Source of the DNA: Strigamia acuminata
Taxonomy: Eukaryota > Arthropoda > Chilopoda > Geophilomorpha > Linotaeniidae
Direction: 5' to 3'
DNA: 64,000 bases
Assembly (NCBI GenBank): GCA_949358305.1
Contig: OX442323.1
Location: 9,052,001-9,116,000 of the forward strand
Made by a program: the position numbers and the translations under genes. How positions within the stretch are numbered: position 1 is the stretch's first letter; each line of letters begins with the position of its first letter. Shown here one piece after another: positions 36,198-48,020 of this stretch. The notes under the pieces are model-generated. The model had not been told where the DNA came from and made no database searches. It saw nothing but the letters and a program-made list of their open reading frames with translations.

Positions 36198-38130
36198 ATG
36201 GCTGAATATTGGTTAATTTCGGCACCGGGAGAGAAAACGTGCGCACAAACGTGGGAAACGCTCAATAACGTGACATCCAAACAAAATAATCTCTCGACGA
36301 ATTATAGATTTCCAATTCCAGACTTAAAAGTGAGTTGGGACATGGAAAATTAAACAAAAACAATCGAGGAAAGGCAAAAAAAATGACCGAGACACAACAT
36401 TTAGTCTAAATCGATTTGTTTTTGTTTTCCTTATGTAATTTTAACGAGAAATTTTAACCCATATTGAGTAAATTATGCAAAGAATTCGCAGTTCTCACAG
36501 TTTGATTTATTTCTTGGAAATTATCGAACATTTGTTGTTGTTTTTTATAGGTAGGAACATTAGATCAATTGGTTGGATTATCCGATGACCTTGGAAAACT
36601 CGATTCTTACGTGGAAAGGTTTTAGAAAAGAAAAATTCGAATTTCAAAACACAAATAATTTAATTGATCTTATTTTTAGTATCACGAGAAAAATTGCCGC
36701 GTATTTGGGTGACGTTTTGGAAGAACAGAGAGACAAATTGGCCGAAAATCTGCTCGCAAATGGGAGTAAGTGAAGAAAAAACGTGAGTTTCTTATTTATT
36801 TATTCAATAATTTGTTGTTTCAGTCGATTTGGCGTCTTACATCACGCGTTACCAGTGGGATTTTGCCAAATATCCCATTAAACAGTCTCTACGGAGCATT
36901 GCGGATACAGTTAGTAAGGTTCGTATCGGGTAATTTGAATCAAATAGTGTTTGGACATTAATTTTTATTTTTTTGTTTGGTTTTAGCTCGTGTCGCAGAT
37001 CGACGCCGATTTAAAAATGAAGTCTACCGCGTATAATAACATCAAGAGCAGCTTGCAGTCGATGGAGAGAAAACAAACGTAATGTTGCGTAATGGTTATT
37101 TTGTGTTGTTTATTTGTTTTGATTTTGATTAGGGGGAGTTTGTTAACCCGAAACTTGGAGGATTTGGTGAAGAAAGAGAATTTCGTACTGGATTCGGAGT
37201 ATTTAACCACATTAGTCGTCGTCGTTCCAAAGTATTTGGATTTGTTTTGCGTTTAAATTGAATTTGAATTCGGATTGAATTGTTTCTGGCTTTTAGAGCG
37301 AATTATTCCGAGTGGCAAACGGCGTACGAGAAATTAACGGATATGGTGGTTCCACGATCGAGCCAGTAACGTTTTTTTAAATTCTAGAACGTGTTGAAAT
37401 GTTTTTAATGAATGAACGTCGGTTAGGCTTATTTTCGAAGATAACGAGAACGGTTTGTTTACCGTGACGCTTTTCCAGAAGATTGCCAAAGATTTCAAGG
37501 ACCGTGCTCGAGAACACAGGTAAATTATTATCCAGTTTTGGGTAGATTTTTAAAACTAATTTGGTTTTTTTTAATCGTAGATTCGTGGTGCGCGAGTTCG
37601 AGTACAACGAAGAGAAACTTGCGGCGGGCAAAAACGAGATTTCAAAGCTCGCTTCGGACAAGAAGAAACAATTTGTAATTAAAAATTATGTGTTTTAATC
37701 GGAGATAAATGAAATAAAACGATGGATTTCGACAGGGTCCGTTAGTTCGTTGGCTTAAAGTGAACTTCAGCGAGGCTTTTACCGCCTGGGTTCACGTAAA
37801 AGCGCTCCGAGTGTTTGTGGAATCGGTTTTAAGGTGATAAAAGTTGGAAAATAAATATTTATGTAAAATTAATTTTGATTTTGTTTTTTTAGGTATGGTT
37901 TGCCAGTTAACTTCCAAGCGATGCTGCTTCATCCGAATAAAAAATCAATTAAGAAATTACGAGAAGTTATCAACCAATTGTACAGTCATTTGGACACAAA
38001 TGCCGGTCAAGGATTCTCCGACGTCGCTATGGACATTCCCGGGTTGGCGATGGGACAGCAGGAATATTATCCTTATGTGTATTATAAGATCAACATCGAT
38101 ATGATAACGGTTGAATCGAAATCGTATTAA
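36198..38130 (+). CDS. ATP6V1C: V-type proton ATPase subunit C
   Basis: Subunit of the soluble V1 sector that bridges to the stator and governs reversible V1-V0 assembly. Eleven exons: 36198-36329, 36551-36618, 36680-36765, 36824-36918, 36987-37078, 37133-37231, 37297-37365, 37427-37519, 37581-37674, 37736-37833 and 37893-38130, total 387 residues, as expected. The start [20 protein letters not shown] and segments [45 protein letters not shown] and [10 protein letters not shown] are classical. One gene per genome is usual in invertebrates. Confidence 0.95.
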
Positions 38131-38530
38131 ATTCGTGTCTTACTTAATCGTGTAATAATAATTCTAGTAGGTCGTAATGGCGGCGCTGGGAATTGTGAGT
38201 TGTAGATAATTGTTAGAATTTAACTCGTAAAATATGTATATATAAATGGAATTCATATTGTACATGATGGTCAACTCACTAATAATCCAGATTTCAAGTT
38301 TAAAACATTCCAAATGAGTAATGTATATTAATAAAGATGTACTTTTCGGTTCACGAATATAATAAAAATGCTAACCATAACCATGACCTTCAAACAAGTT
38401 TGCACTTTCTCTCACGTGGGAGCGCCAGCTTGAACGGCAGATAAAAGCTAAAAGACGAGTGTTTTTGAGCATACTGCGTACGTGTTTATCGCGGTTTATC
38501 AGTGGGTGATACCGAGGAAGAACGCTTAAA
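38131..38530. other. Intergenic: V-ATPase C 3' UTR and MTAP promoter
   Basis: Short same-strand spacer of 400 bp. AATAAA-like signals occur near 38330-38360 (aataaagatg, aataaaaatg). The region around 38400-38520 is GC-balanced and likely promoter and leader of MTAP. No other feature is seen. Confidence 0.55.
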
Positions 38531-39794
38531 ATGAGTGGAATAAAGGTAGAGTTGTGTTGAAAATGTTCAGAAAGACTGATTGTTTACTTGTTATTTCGCT
38601 TAGGTTGGGATTATTGGAGGATCGGGACTGGACGACCCAAATATCTTGGAAAACCGCAGAGAAAAAGTGGTAACGACACCTTTTGGTAGTCCGTCCGATG
38701 CTTTGATCGAAGGCACCATCAAAGGTGTCGATTGCGTGCTTCTTGCGAGGTTATAATTAGAAGATGAAGAAAGGAAAAATTTATTGAACTTTATTGAATT
38801 TTCTTTTAGACATGGAAGAGGTCACGTAATTATGCCCTCTAATGTTAATTATCGTGCCAATGTGTGGGCTTTGAAGGAAATTGGCTGCACGCATTTGATA
38901 GTGTCGACCGCGTGTGGTTCTCTGGACGAAAACATCCATCCGGGAGATATTGTATTTCTCGATCAATTTATCGATAGGTAATGTTTTTATTTTTTATTAT
39001 TTGATTTTATATTTTTATATTTCAAATAAATGATTTTTTTAGAACTACAAAACGTGCAAATACGTTTTATGATGGTGCGCCTGCCTCCCCAAAAGGAGTT
39101 TGTCACGTGCCCATGCACACGCCATTTTGTCCACACACAACTAAGGTGAGAATCGTTTGTAAAAATTGAAATAATTTAATTTTTTTTAATTTTGTTAGAT
39201 TTTAATCGATGCCGCCGTTGAACTCGGTGTGAAACATCACATTTCCGGGACCATGATTACCATAGAAGGGCCCCGTTTTTCCACTCGGGGCGAAAGTCAC
39301 ATGTTTCGTAAGTGGGGCGCTCACGTGATCAACATGACGACTGTTCCAGAGGTGATAAATTTTGAATTAAACGAAAAATCGGTTGGAAATGATTGATTTT
39401 TATTTATTTTGGTTTGTTTAGGCAATTCTTGCGAAAGAGGCAGGTTTGTGCTACGCAGCTGTCGCTTTGGCAACCGATTACGATTGTTGGAAGGAATCGG
39501 AGAAAGCTGTACGATTAAATTTGATTTTTTCAATTAAATAAAGTTAATTTTCATTTTTAAATCGAAACAGGTGTCAGCCGCAGCTGTGCTCGACATGTTT
39601 AAACGAAACGTGCAAACGGTCATCACCTTATTCACAACAGCTGTGCCCAAACTCTTGCAGAAGAACTGGACGCCGATATTACTAGAAAATAAAGTAAGAT
39701 TATTGAAAAAAAGTGCATAATTAATCGAGAAACTTAATCATTTCTCATGATTTCGTAGGAAGTCTGCCAAAGTTCGATCATGCCGACCATTTAA
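38531..39794 (+). CDS. MTAP: S-methyl-5'-thioadenosine phosphorylase
   Basis: Converts methylthioadenosine plus phosphate to adenine and methylthioribose-1-phosphate in the methionine-salvage pathway. Eight exons: 38531-38545, 38604-38749, 38810-38977, 39043-39145, 39199-39351, 39422-39508, 39571-39693 and 39759-39794, total 276 residues against 283 in human. The phosphate-binding [17 protein letters not shown], the substrate loop [36 protein letters not shown] and the base-binding ATDYDCWKE are present. The first coding exon is only 15 bases. Confidence 0.96.
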
Positions 39795-39934
39795 CGCGAA
39801 TAACGAATTTGATAACATTTATTGCGTAGAAATTATACATCATGTTACAAAATACAGAAAATACTTTTTCTATCTTGTACCCGGTTCTTGTTTATATAAA
39901 TAAATATTAATCTTGACATTTCATGATAAATGCT

Positions 39935-42561
39935 TTACGTAATCGGGCGCTTAAGGAGACCTTCCAATTCGCCCATGACACGCAACACTTTCTCCTCTTG
40001 CCACGGTAATCCCACAACCTGAATACCGAGCGGCATATTAATGGCTCCCCGAGTTGCCTAAATAAAGAAAAATTAAGCACAAATAAGGAATTAACGTTTT
40101 GTTTATATTTAAAAACCTGTTTGGCCAATCTAAACACTAAATCGTCTTGTCGGAATGTCTCCAAGTCTATTTGGTCTTGCTCGGATTCTGTGGTTACTGG
40201 CACGACACCCGCCGGGAAATTGAGTAAGTTGTACAACACGGTGATGAAGGAACTTGCTGAGAAAAAAAATTGGAAAAAATATTTGTAATTATTAATTAAA
40301 TAATTGATTTCGACTTACGTAATAATTTTTCTGGGTATTTATGCGGCGGCGCGGGAAATGAAAAACCCGGTGCTAAAACCAAGTCCAATTGCTCTTCTTT
40401 CCAAGCGGCCATGAACAGCGCCAGGTATTTCTAGTTGTTTTAAAATAAATATTAATTTAATTTAATTTAATTTAATTAAAGTTTACGAATTTACTTTTCT
40501 TGAACTCATAAGTTTCCAGAGTTCCAAACCGTTGCTGCTTAGCGAAAAATTGTGAATTTATCGTAAGTTAACAGTAAATTAACGAGGTATTTTGATTATT
40601 AATTTTTACCAGCCGGTTTCGCCGATGCAACAAGCGCCTCGCGGTGTCTGAAATTGGAATCAAATTTTTGAAAATATCGATTTCCGGGTTGTTAGTTCAC
40701 GGTTATTTACCACCCCCTTCGATATGGCACTCAGGAATTTCTTGCAGGAAGAAGGTAAGTTGGCAATTCGATAGTTAAGAAGCATTTTTTCCTCCACTAT
40801 ATCTTTTTCCCTATATTAATATCGATTGTATTACAAATTCCGGGTCGTAATGTCAACAAACTGACCAAAGTTGTTTGAAAATTTCACTTCCGTCAGCCAT
40901 GATGAGTCTTATCGTCAACCTGTACGCATTCCACGGGTCGGGGACGGTGAAAGGAATCAATTTATGTCCGGCGCCTTCCAATAAGTTCTTGGCTATAGTC
41001 ACCGCTCGTTGACACCCTGGTGTCGGAGTTGTGAACCCGTCGTCCGTGTAAAAACCGATTTTTAAATGTTGGCGGGACAAGTAAATCTGTAAAAATCCAT
41101 TTACTGCGATATTATTATTAGTAATGAATGAATAGTTGAAATTACCGTTTCGTTGAACGGTATCGGAACCACTTCGGGGTCCATTGCGAACATCCTGTCG
41201 CTGAGCAAAGTGCGCATGAACAAAACGAGCGTCTCCACGTCTCTGGCCATAGGACAGAGTGACGCGCTCACTGAAATTTCAATTTCACACAAATTGTAGC
41301 CAAAAAACGAGCAAATCGTCGACAAAAACTCACGTCCCTGTATCCCATCTAATGATTCACGGGTTGATTTATTGGAAATTCGATTGGTGGTCGGTTTTAA
41401 GCTGAAAATGCCGCAAAAGTGAGCGGGAATGCGCCCACTGCCGCCGATATCGGTGCCGACTCCCAAAGGCGAGCCGCCGCTCGCGATCAATGCTCCTTCG
41501 CCTCCCGACGAACCGCCGGGAGTTCTTTGCCCGTTCTGCGGATGAAGCGTCACGCCGAAAACCGGATTGGCGCAATGAAACGCCATCAACGTTTGCGGAA
41601 CGTTCGTTTTGACGAACGGAATTGCGCCCGCCTCTCTAAGAAGCTGAAAAAACCAACTTTTCTTTCAATTATTTGCCTTTTTTCACATTTTAATTTCCTA
41701 CTTTGACGATATTGGCGTCGTGGTCCATCGGTTTGTCGAGAAAACTCACCAGACCGGAAGTGCAGTCGTAACCCTAAATTAAATTAAATATTCTTAAATG
41801 CGAAATCATTTTTGTTATTCATTTAATTCGGTTTCTCACTTTCATGTGGATATTATCCTTAATGCTCACCGGTAAACCGTGCAACGGACCTTTATTTGCT
41901 GTGGATTTGTCTAAACTTTCGGCCCATTTCTAAAATTTTTTAAAAATTGATTATATTTCATTTAAATTTTAAATATGCGAATTTACATCGGCCTCTTCGA
42001 TGAAATCGGTGACACAATTATATTTTTCGTCTTCTTCGAGCGCCTGTGAAAAGAGAGCGATTTTTGTGGGTTTTTCAGTCATTAAATTCAATTTTCCACG
42101 TCAAATGTCAATAAACTCGAGACCTTTAACTGATACGCGTGTAAAACCGAAACCGCCGTCAGAGTTCCCTCTTTGAGTTCAGCGAGGAGTTGGTGAACTG
42201 ATTTACGTACAATTTGATCTTTTTTCTTCTTCATTTCCTGAAATTTGAGAGGAAAATAGATGAATTTAGTGGCCCAGTCGGCCCAGTAACCCGGATTCGG
42301 GTTGTGCACCTCGTCTTCGTTGAGGGACGTTCTCATGCGCCGTTTTGTTGAATGAATCGCTGATTTCTTGTGCATGATTTTGCGTTTCATCTCACGATCC
42401 TGGAGTTTTCTTCGCAGCAATTTGGTGATGAAATGTAACGCGTAACAGATGCTGATCGCCGTAAAAATTTGCACCCATCCTACTTGCAGTATGAAGTTCT
42501 GTTGGCCAGCTTCGTCGGTGTGTTTGCCGTTCATTTCGTGCAATGACAGAAGACGTGGCAT
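39935..42561 (-). CDS. FAAH: Fatty-acid amide hydrolase (amidase signature family)
   Basis: Integral membrane serine hydrolase that breaks down anandamide and other fatty-acid amides. About a dozen exons from the start at 42561 to the stop at 39935. The N terminus has a membrane segment (QIFTAISICYALHFI) followed by a basic stretch, as in FAAH1. The Ser-Ser-Lys catalytic triad is visible: Lys in VSIKDNIHMKG and both serines in the TPGGSSGGEGAL and VGTDIGGSGRIPAHFCG segments. The C-terminal YNLLNFPAGVVPVTT and GLPWQEEKVLRVMGELE match vertebrate FAAH1 closely. Alternative: FAAH2, less likely from these strings. Convergent with MTAP (140 bp between stops). Confidence 0.93.
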
Positions 42562-43001
42562 TCGCTTTCGACCCGCAAATGCTCAAACGGCTCTCACGGG
42601 CTCTCACTCCGTACGAGGAAGAAAACAAGATCAAATTTTTAAACGCGCGAGCACTGTGATAGGGACAGGACGAATCTCCGTGTTAAAACGAGATTGCGTC
42701 TCTCTCTAGAAGAATTTACTCAAAATTTAAAAAAAAATTTAAATAATTATTTTTAATTTTAGAACTTGGGAACGTGGAAACGTTTGAATATTAAAAAATG
42801 AATTTTTTTTATTTAAATTCAAAATAAATAAGAAGATTTCAATTAAATTCGACGCGGAGATTTGTCCTGTCATGTAGCGCATCCAAAATGGTCGCTTTGT
42901 TTACAGAAGTCAGCTGTGAAGCTAAATAACGAATACAAAGAGTGAGTGTCGAAAAATACAGTTCTCGACCACTTTAAATAAATATTTGGCTTCATTTCAG
43001 A
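42562..43001. promoter_or_regulatory. Bidirectional promoter region FAAH / F-box-LRR gene
   Basis: 440 bp lie between two divergent start codons. A splice acceptor (ttcatttcag) abuts the ATG of the rightward gene, so its leader exon lies within this gap. No core promoter motif is clear. Confidence 0.5.
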
Positions 43002-44029
43002 ATGTCGGCCCTAATTTACTTACCAGACGAGATTCTATTATACATTTTTGCTTACATTTCCCACGAAGACCTTTCAAACCTTTCACAGTAAATTTATTCA
43101 TTAAATTTAATGAATTAATATTGAATTTAATTCGATTTAATTCAATTTTCAGGACGTGCAGTCGATTTTGGAGTCTCGCTAAATACAAAGCGCTGTGGGA
43201 GACGATCGACTTGTCCTCGATCAGCCTCAGTTTGAACCGGTTTCGAAAAGCGTTGCGTTTATTTCACAAAACATCGAAACATTTGACGATTCGCGGCTTG
43301 GCCATCGCCGGAAGTCCCCGCTGGAAAACGGAGACCGTGTCGCGTTATTTACTCTCTAAGCTGGCCTTAACGTGTCCTAAAATCGAATCCATCCAACTAC
43401 TCCAAGTGTATTTCCCGGAAAAGACAAAATTCATCCATTTCCCTTCGTCGCTTTGTTGCATAACGTTCCATGACTGTCAGTTCGCGTCCACTTACTCGTT
43501 CTTCAACTCGAAGCGAATCCCGCTCAACCTGCGCCACCTCAACCTGCGAGATTGCTCGGGAATCACGCACAGCGCGTTGCTCGTCGTTTGCAAGTGGCTG
43601 AGTTTGGAGTCGCTTTGTCTGGAGAATTGCTACAATATCACGGATAATATGCTCATTCACGTGACCACGAGTTTGAAGAAGCTGCGCTCGTTGGACTTGC
43701 GCGGCACGGACACGAGCGACATGATCGTCATTCACATCGGGCTGGAGATGAAGAATTTGGAGAAGTTGAAAATCGGAGGGAAACCGGGAGATCATCGGTC
43801 CGCGACGCGCAATTTGATCTCGGACGGCGGCATTCTGTGTTTGGACCACATAGCCAGCAATTTCACCAGTTTGGATCTCAGCAACACGTCCATCACCAAC
43901 GAATCGCTCGTGTTTATACAGGAGATTTGTCATTCCTTGTGCGAACTTGTCGTCAAAAACACGGCAGTTACGCCGCAATCTGTCGATATTCTCAAGAAAA
44001 AACTACCCAATTGTAAAGTCATTTCTTAA
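43002..44029 (+). CDS. F-box and leucine-rich-repeat protein, FBXL12-like
   Basis: Predicted SCF ubiquitin-ligase substrate receptor of 320 residues in two exons (43002-43087 and 43153-44029). The F-box starts at residue 4 (LPDEILLYIFAYISHEDLSN, continuing TCSRFWSLA after the intron). It is followed by about eight cysteine-containing LRRs, for example LRHLNLRDCSGITHSAL, LESLCLENCYNITDNML and LRSLDLRGTDTSD. The overall plan, including FPSSLCCITFHDCQF and the end LPNCKVIS, resembles vertebrate FBXL12 (which has LPSTLRTLELHSC and LPHCMVI). I name it only as FBXL12-like. Its stop is 43 bp from that of the next, convergent gene. Confidence 0.82.
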
Positions 44030-44072
44030 TATTTAATAAAACTCATTCAAATACATTTTTTTGGAAATATTT

Positions 44073-44926
44073 TTACGTCTTTTCGTCTTCCGATGAGCTG
44101 TAATTTAATCCCAAAGTGCATTCTGAAGGGTTTTGGAGCCCAAAAACGTTTAGTAAATGGTTTGTTGTTTTTTGGACGGATTTTCCGTGTTTTTCGTTGA
44201 ATTGTTCGTTTCTCTCGCGTTGGGAATTGAGTTTTTGTTTTTTCGGCGCGGGGAGGACGACCGAGAAGTCTAAGGGAGCGTCCATCGTGGTTTCGTTGCA
44301 GTTTGCGACGGGATTTTCGTCGGTTTTCGCTTCTTCTTGGTCCAAAATTGGGGTTGGAATTTCACCGATTAAATCGGGTTGTTGTGTCTGTCTCTTTTTT
44401 CTTTCGTACGGTCTGTTCGTCCACGGAGTTTGAGTCGTTTGCGGCTCCAGTTGGCGAAATTTGTGGACGAAACTCTTGTATACTTTTTCAAGTCTTAGGA
44501 TTTCGTTTTGTAGCTCCAGGATTTTCGCTTCGGAATAACAAATAACTTGCGATTGCTGAAATAAATTTATAAACGATTAATTTTTTTTTTTAAATAAAAA
44601 ATATCGATTACTTACTGCCAAATTAAACTCGATGTCCTTTTTTATACTTGGTAACCATTTTTTAATTTCATTAGCTGAATGTAATTGCGACTAAAAAAAT
44701 AAAAATAAATTTTACAAACATTAATTTCCGGTTAGAAAAATGCATTTATTATTATACCAATTTAGGCCTTTTCGGTTGTCTCTGCAGGAATTCTAGGTCG
44801 GAAAAAATAAAAAACCTGAGAAAAAGTATGGAATCCGCGATTAAAATGAACTGACTCACCTTCTTTTTCCTTTTGCAGGATTAAACGATTTAATTTTCCA
44901 TACTGTTTTTCACAATTCCTCGCCAT
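44073..44926 (-). CDS. Small coiled-coil protein of unknown function
   Basis: Four exons encode about 220 residues starting MARNCEKQYGKLNRLILQKE (44926) and running through two short middle exons (about 44762-44796 and 44622-44694) to the stop at 44073. The N-terminal half is a conserved-looking helical region: RPKLSQLHSANEIKKWLPSI, a Glu/Leu-rich coil (AKILELQNEILRLEKVY) and FRQLEPQTTQTPW. The C-terminal half is disordered with PAPKKQKL (nuclear-signal-like) and an acidic end SSSEDEKT. The first residues resemble splicing factor ISY1 (MARNAEKA), but the remainder does not. I do not recognise the family. Divergent from DCAF15 with ~100 bp between starts. Confidence 0.75.
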
Positions 44927-45026
44927 TTTGGCTACCGGAAGTTGGCTCCAGACATCTGTATCGCAAATCTTTTCCAGCTTCATTTTGCTTCGAGTTCAAA
45001 ACCAGTCCGATTTTTCCCTTGGCGCC
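44927..45026. promoter_or_regulatory. Very short bidirectional promoter
   Basis: Only 100 bases separate the start codons of the leftward coiled-coil gene and the rightward DCAF15. The stretch begins ttttggctaccggaagttgg on the plus strand, with a CCGGAAGT core typical of ETS-family sites, and ends gattttttcccttggcgcc. Both 5' UTRs must be very short or overlap. Confidence 0.6.
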
Positions 45027-47839
45027 ATGTGCGAACATTTTACGGCTTCACAACATTTGAACAGAGAAGATGTAAACTGCGATCAAACTCAATTACAATT
45101 AAAAACTCCACAAGCACAGCGCAGAAAAAATCGACTAAATGTCGTGCAACAGCTTTCATCCCGACAGGTATTATTGTGAAAAAGGGTGAAAAAAATCATC
45201 GGAAATCATCGGAAATCAACGTTTCGGGTGTTAAAACTCATGTTTACATTATTTCTATATAGATATCCGCTTCAAATGAACATTTCCCGTACTCGTTCGT
45301 CACCAAAGAGCCGCTCAAAAAATTTATACTCAGAAAAATTGTTACCGAATTGGGAAACGGGTGAATTTTGGCTGAAAAAAGAAGAGAAAAAAGCGAATTA
45401 ATTCAATTTTATTTCTTGCAGACACGTATTTTTAGGATTTACAAAAAATGGCCAATTTGTTGTGTCTTATTCTCTACAAGTCGAAGCGGATGAAGTCATG
45501 TTCCCAGTGTATAACTACAAACTGTATTGGTGGCATTTTGTACCGAACCGACCGCTAAAACTCGTAATAAAAAGACAAAAATTGAAATTTAACGTGCACG
45601 AATCTAGAAAAAAAGCGTATATTTTCAGATATCGGAGGTGGTTCTGTTCGGCGAGCACGAAATCGGCCAAGATTTGCACATACTCGTGTGTCAATGGCCG
45701 TCTGACGAGACTAAAATATTAGTTTATGGATTTTAGTGAGATTTCTACACGTTTGAACTAGTTTATATTGGATTATTAATTAGTTATTTATTGTATTTTT
45801 AATTCAGTCGAACTGCCGAGTGGATAGATCAACAATCGCAGCAATGTTACATCACCATAACCGCAATTCCGTCGTTAGAATTTTGCCCGAATTGTTGCCG
45901 CGTCGAGGAAGGTCGTAGAAAAATGAGGGAAAAAAATGATTAACATTTGATTAGAATTTCTTTATCGCCTTAATTTGTAGGAAAGAAGTCGTGTTTATGC
46001 CTTGAACACAGTTTTGCCATTCACACGCAATACCACATTGCTCCACCGTTTCCCGAATTTGTGCCAACGATTTGTTTGAAAATTGACGGAACCGTTATTA
46101 TAAACACCGGGGATTCCCTTCTCGCACTTTCCATGCGCCTAAACGTGGACTCAAAGTCGGACATTTCAAATTTAGTCACGATGAACGAGGTGGAAACAGT
46201 TTTTTGCGGTACGAATTCAAATTCGGGCGGAGAAAAGTCGGAAAATCAGAAATTGTGTTTGAGCAGAGAAGAAATGTGCAAACAGTGCGAGGTGATGGTG
46301 ACTACGCAAGAAGACGAATATTTGTTCGTTACGGAGACGGACGAAGAGTCTGCGAAGGAGAATATTTCGCCGCACAATTGTTCAGTGAGCGAGGCGGAGG
46401 AAAGTGTGAAATGTCAAAAAGACAAAGCAAAAGACGGATCGTTAAGTCTCAAATTGAGCAATTCGTCGCATTTGTTCTCGTGCGTCACGTGCGTGAAACG
46501 AATTTTTGTGGAAAATATCACTCCGATTACGTTCGACGAAGGTATTTTGGAGAAAAAAAGCATTTTTCTTTTCTGTTTTTGAATGATTTTGTTTGAATTT
46601 CAGATGAGGATTCGGGCAACACTGGCTATCACAATTGTTTACCGGTTGAAGTTCGTGGTTCAAATTACGAAGAAATGCCTTGTTTGCCCCATACTCGGCG
46701 CTCACTCATGGTGAACTCATTAAATAAATACAATTTTCTGTTCTTTTTATCATTTTTTACTCATTTTACTCGTATTTTGCTTGTTTTTTACTCATTTTAC
46801 TCGTTTTTTGCTCATTTTTTACTTATTTTACTCGTTTTTGCTCATTTATTACTCATTTTACTCGTTTTTTGCTCATTTTTTACTCATTTTACTCGTATTT
46901 TGCTCATTTTTTACTCATTTTACTCGTTTTTTGCTCATTTATTACTCATTTTACTCGTTTTTTGCTCATTTATTACTCATTTTTTACTCATTTTACTCGT
47001 TTTTTGCTCATTTATTACTCATTTTACTCGTTTTTTGCTCATTTATTACTCATTTTACTCGTTTTTTGCTCATTTCTTACTCATTTTACTCATTTTTTGC
47101 TCATTTTTTGATGTATTTACTAGGTAAAGAAGAGTATCGTTTTAGAACAACATACATTTGACGTTGAACAGTTCGTGCACGAAGTCGCCAATCGTCTTTG
47201 CTCAAATTACGGCAAGAAATATTTAGCTGTCGATGACTACGACATTCAAGTTGTTGATGTCCGTAACTCGTTTATTTGCACCAATTAAACTCCTCATACT
47301 TACAAAAATTAAACATTGAACAGGTGGATCCAGAAACCGGTGACATAACTGGACTCGCTTTTATACTCATAAAAGCTACTAGTAATAATACTAAAAATCA
47401 GCTCAAATTTCGGTAATCCGTCAAAATAAAATGTAATCGTCATATTTAAGCGAATTTCACGTAAATGTTTACAGGTATACTAGTAATTTTTACCAAACCA
47501 AACTCGTCCTTGTGTGGAATATTTACACCGGTGAAAACCGCATCGAGTTACTACTATATTTTACGGAAAAGACCGCATCTTCCAATGCCGAACAGTAATT
47601 TAAGCGAAAAGTGCGCTTGATTTGTCGATTTGATTGATTTGCATTGTTTTTGCAGACATTCGTGTTGCGTCAACCCTCACACGCCTCGAACTCTGCATCA
47701 CCAGCTGCAAAAAGTGATGGAAAATGTTCCCAAACCGGAAATGAAATCGGTTAAAGTGTTGTCAAACCTTCCGGCATTGAAAGGGACATCGCTGACTAGC
47801 ATCGTTTCACCTTATCATCACATTGCTTTAGTTTTGTAA
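45027..47839 (+). CDS. DCAF15: DDB1- and CUL4-associated factor 15
   Basis: Substrate receptor of the CUL4-DDB1 ubiquitin ligase (known in vertebrates as the target of aryl-sulfonamide degraders). Exons: 45027-45167, 45263-45360, 45422-45563, 45629-45735, 45808-45911, 45981-46541, 46604-46710, 47124-47258, 47324-47412, 47475-47594 and 47656-47839. The order of matches to human DCAF15 is HVFLGFTKNGQFVVSY, YKLYWWHF, CQWPSDETKILVYGF, the Cys-rich FCPNCCRVEEGKKSC then CLEHSFAIHTQYHI, a variable acidic middle, LEQHTFDVEQFVHEV, DDYDIQVVDVDPETG, and the closing YHHIALVL. The ATG at 45027 is the first in frame. One intron is expanded by a minisatellite. Confidence 0.92.
46742..47112. repeat. Intronic minisatellite in DCAF15
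   Basis: About 12 copies of a ~30-base T-rich unit (tttactcattttactcg plus ttttttgctca) nearly fill the intron 46711-47123. Because the unit lacks stops in several frames, long spurious ORFs of Phe/Ser/Leu/Ile repeats appear. The intron is 413 nt; neighbours are 55-70 nt. Confidence 0.93.
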
Positions 47840-48020
47840 TTGATTGTTAAACCTTTTTACTCATTTCATTTTGCGTTCTCGTTTACGGCATTTGTCTTTT
47901 CACAGTTTTTCTTTCTTTTCATTTTGTTTTAATTTTTACACTGTTTATACACTGAATCTTTTGATGTAATGAAACTACGTCGTACAATAAATAATGAAAT
48001 TGCAATAAAATAAATAATCT

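Noticed and set aside
44928..45026. Earlier start for DCAF15
   Set aside because: The open frame extends upstream only from a TTG codon that overlaps the divergent gene's start; the first ATG in frame is 45027.
46675..47161. Open frames of Phe/Ser/Leu/Ile repeats
   Set aside because: They are created by the intronic T-rich minisatellite, which lacks stops in several frames; DCAF15 splices cleanly across it.
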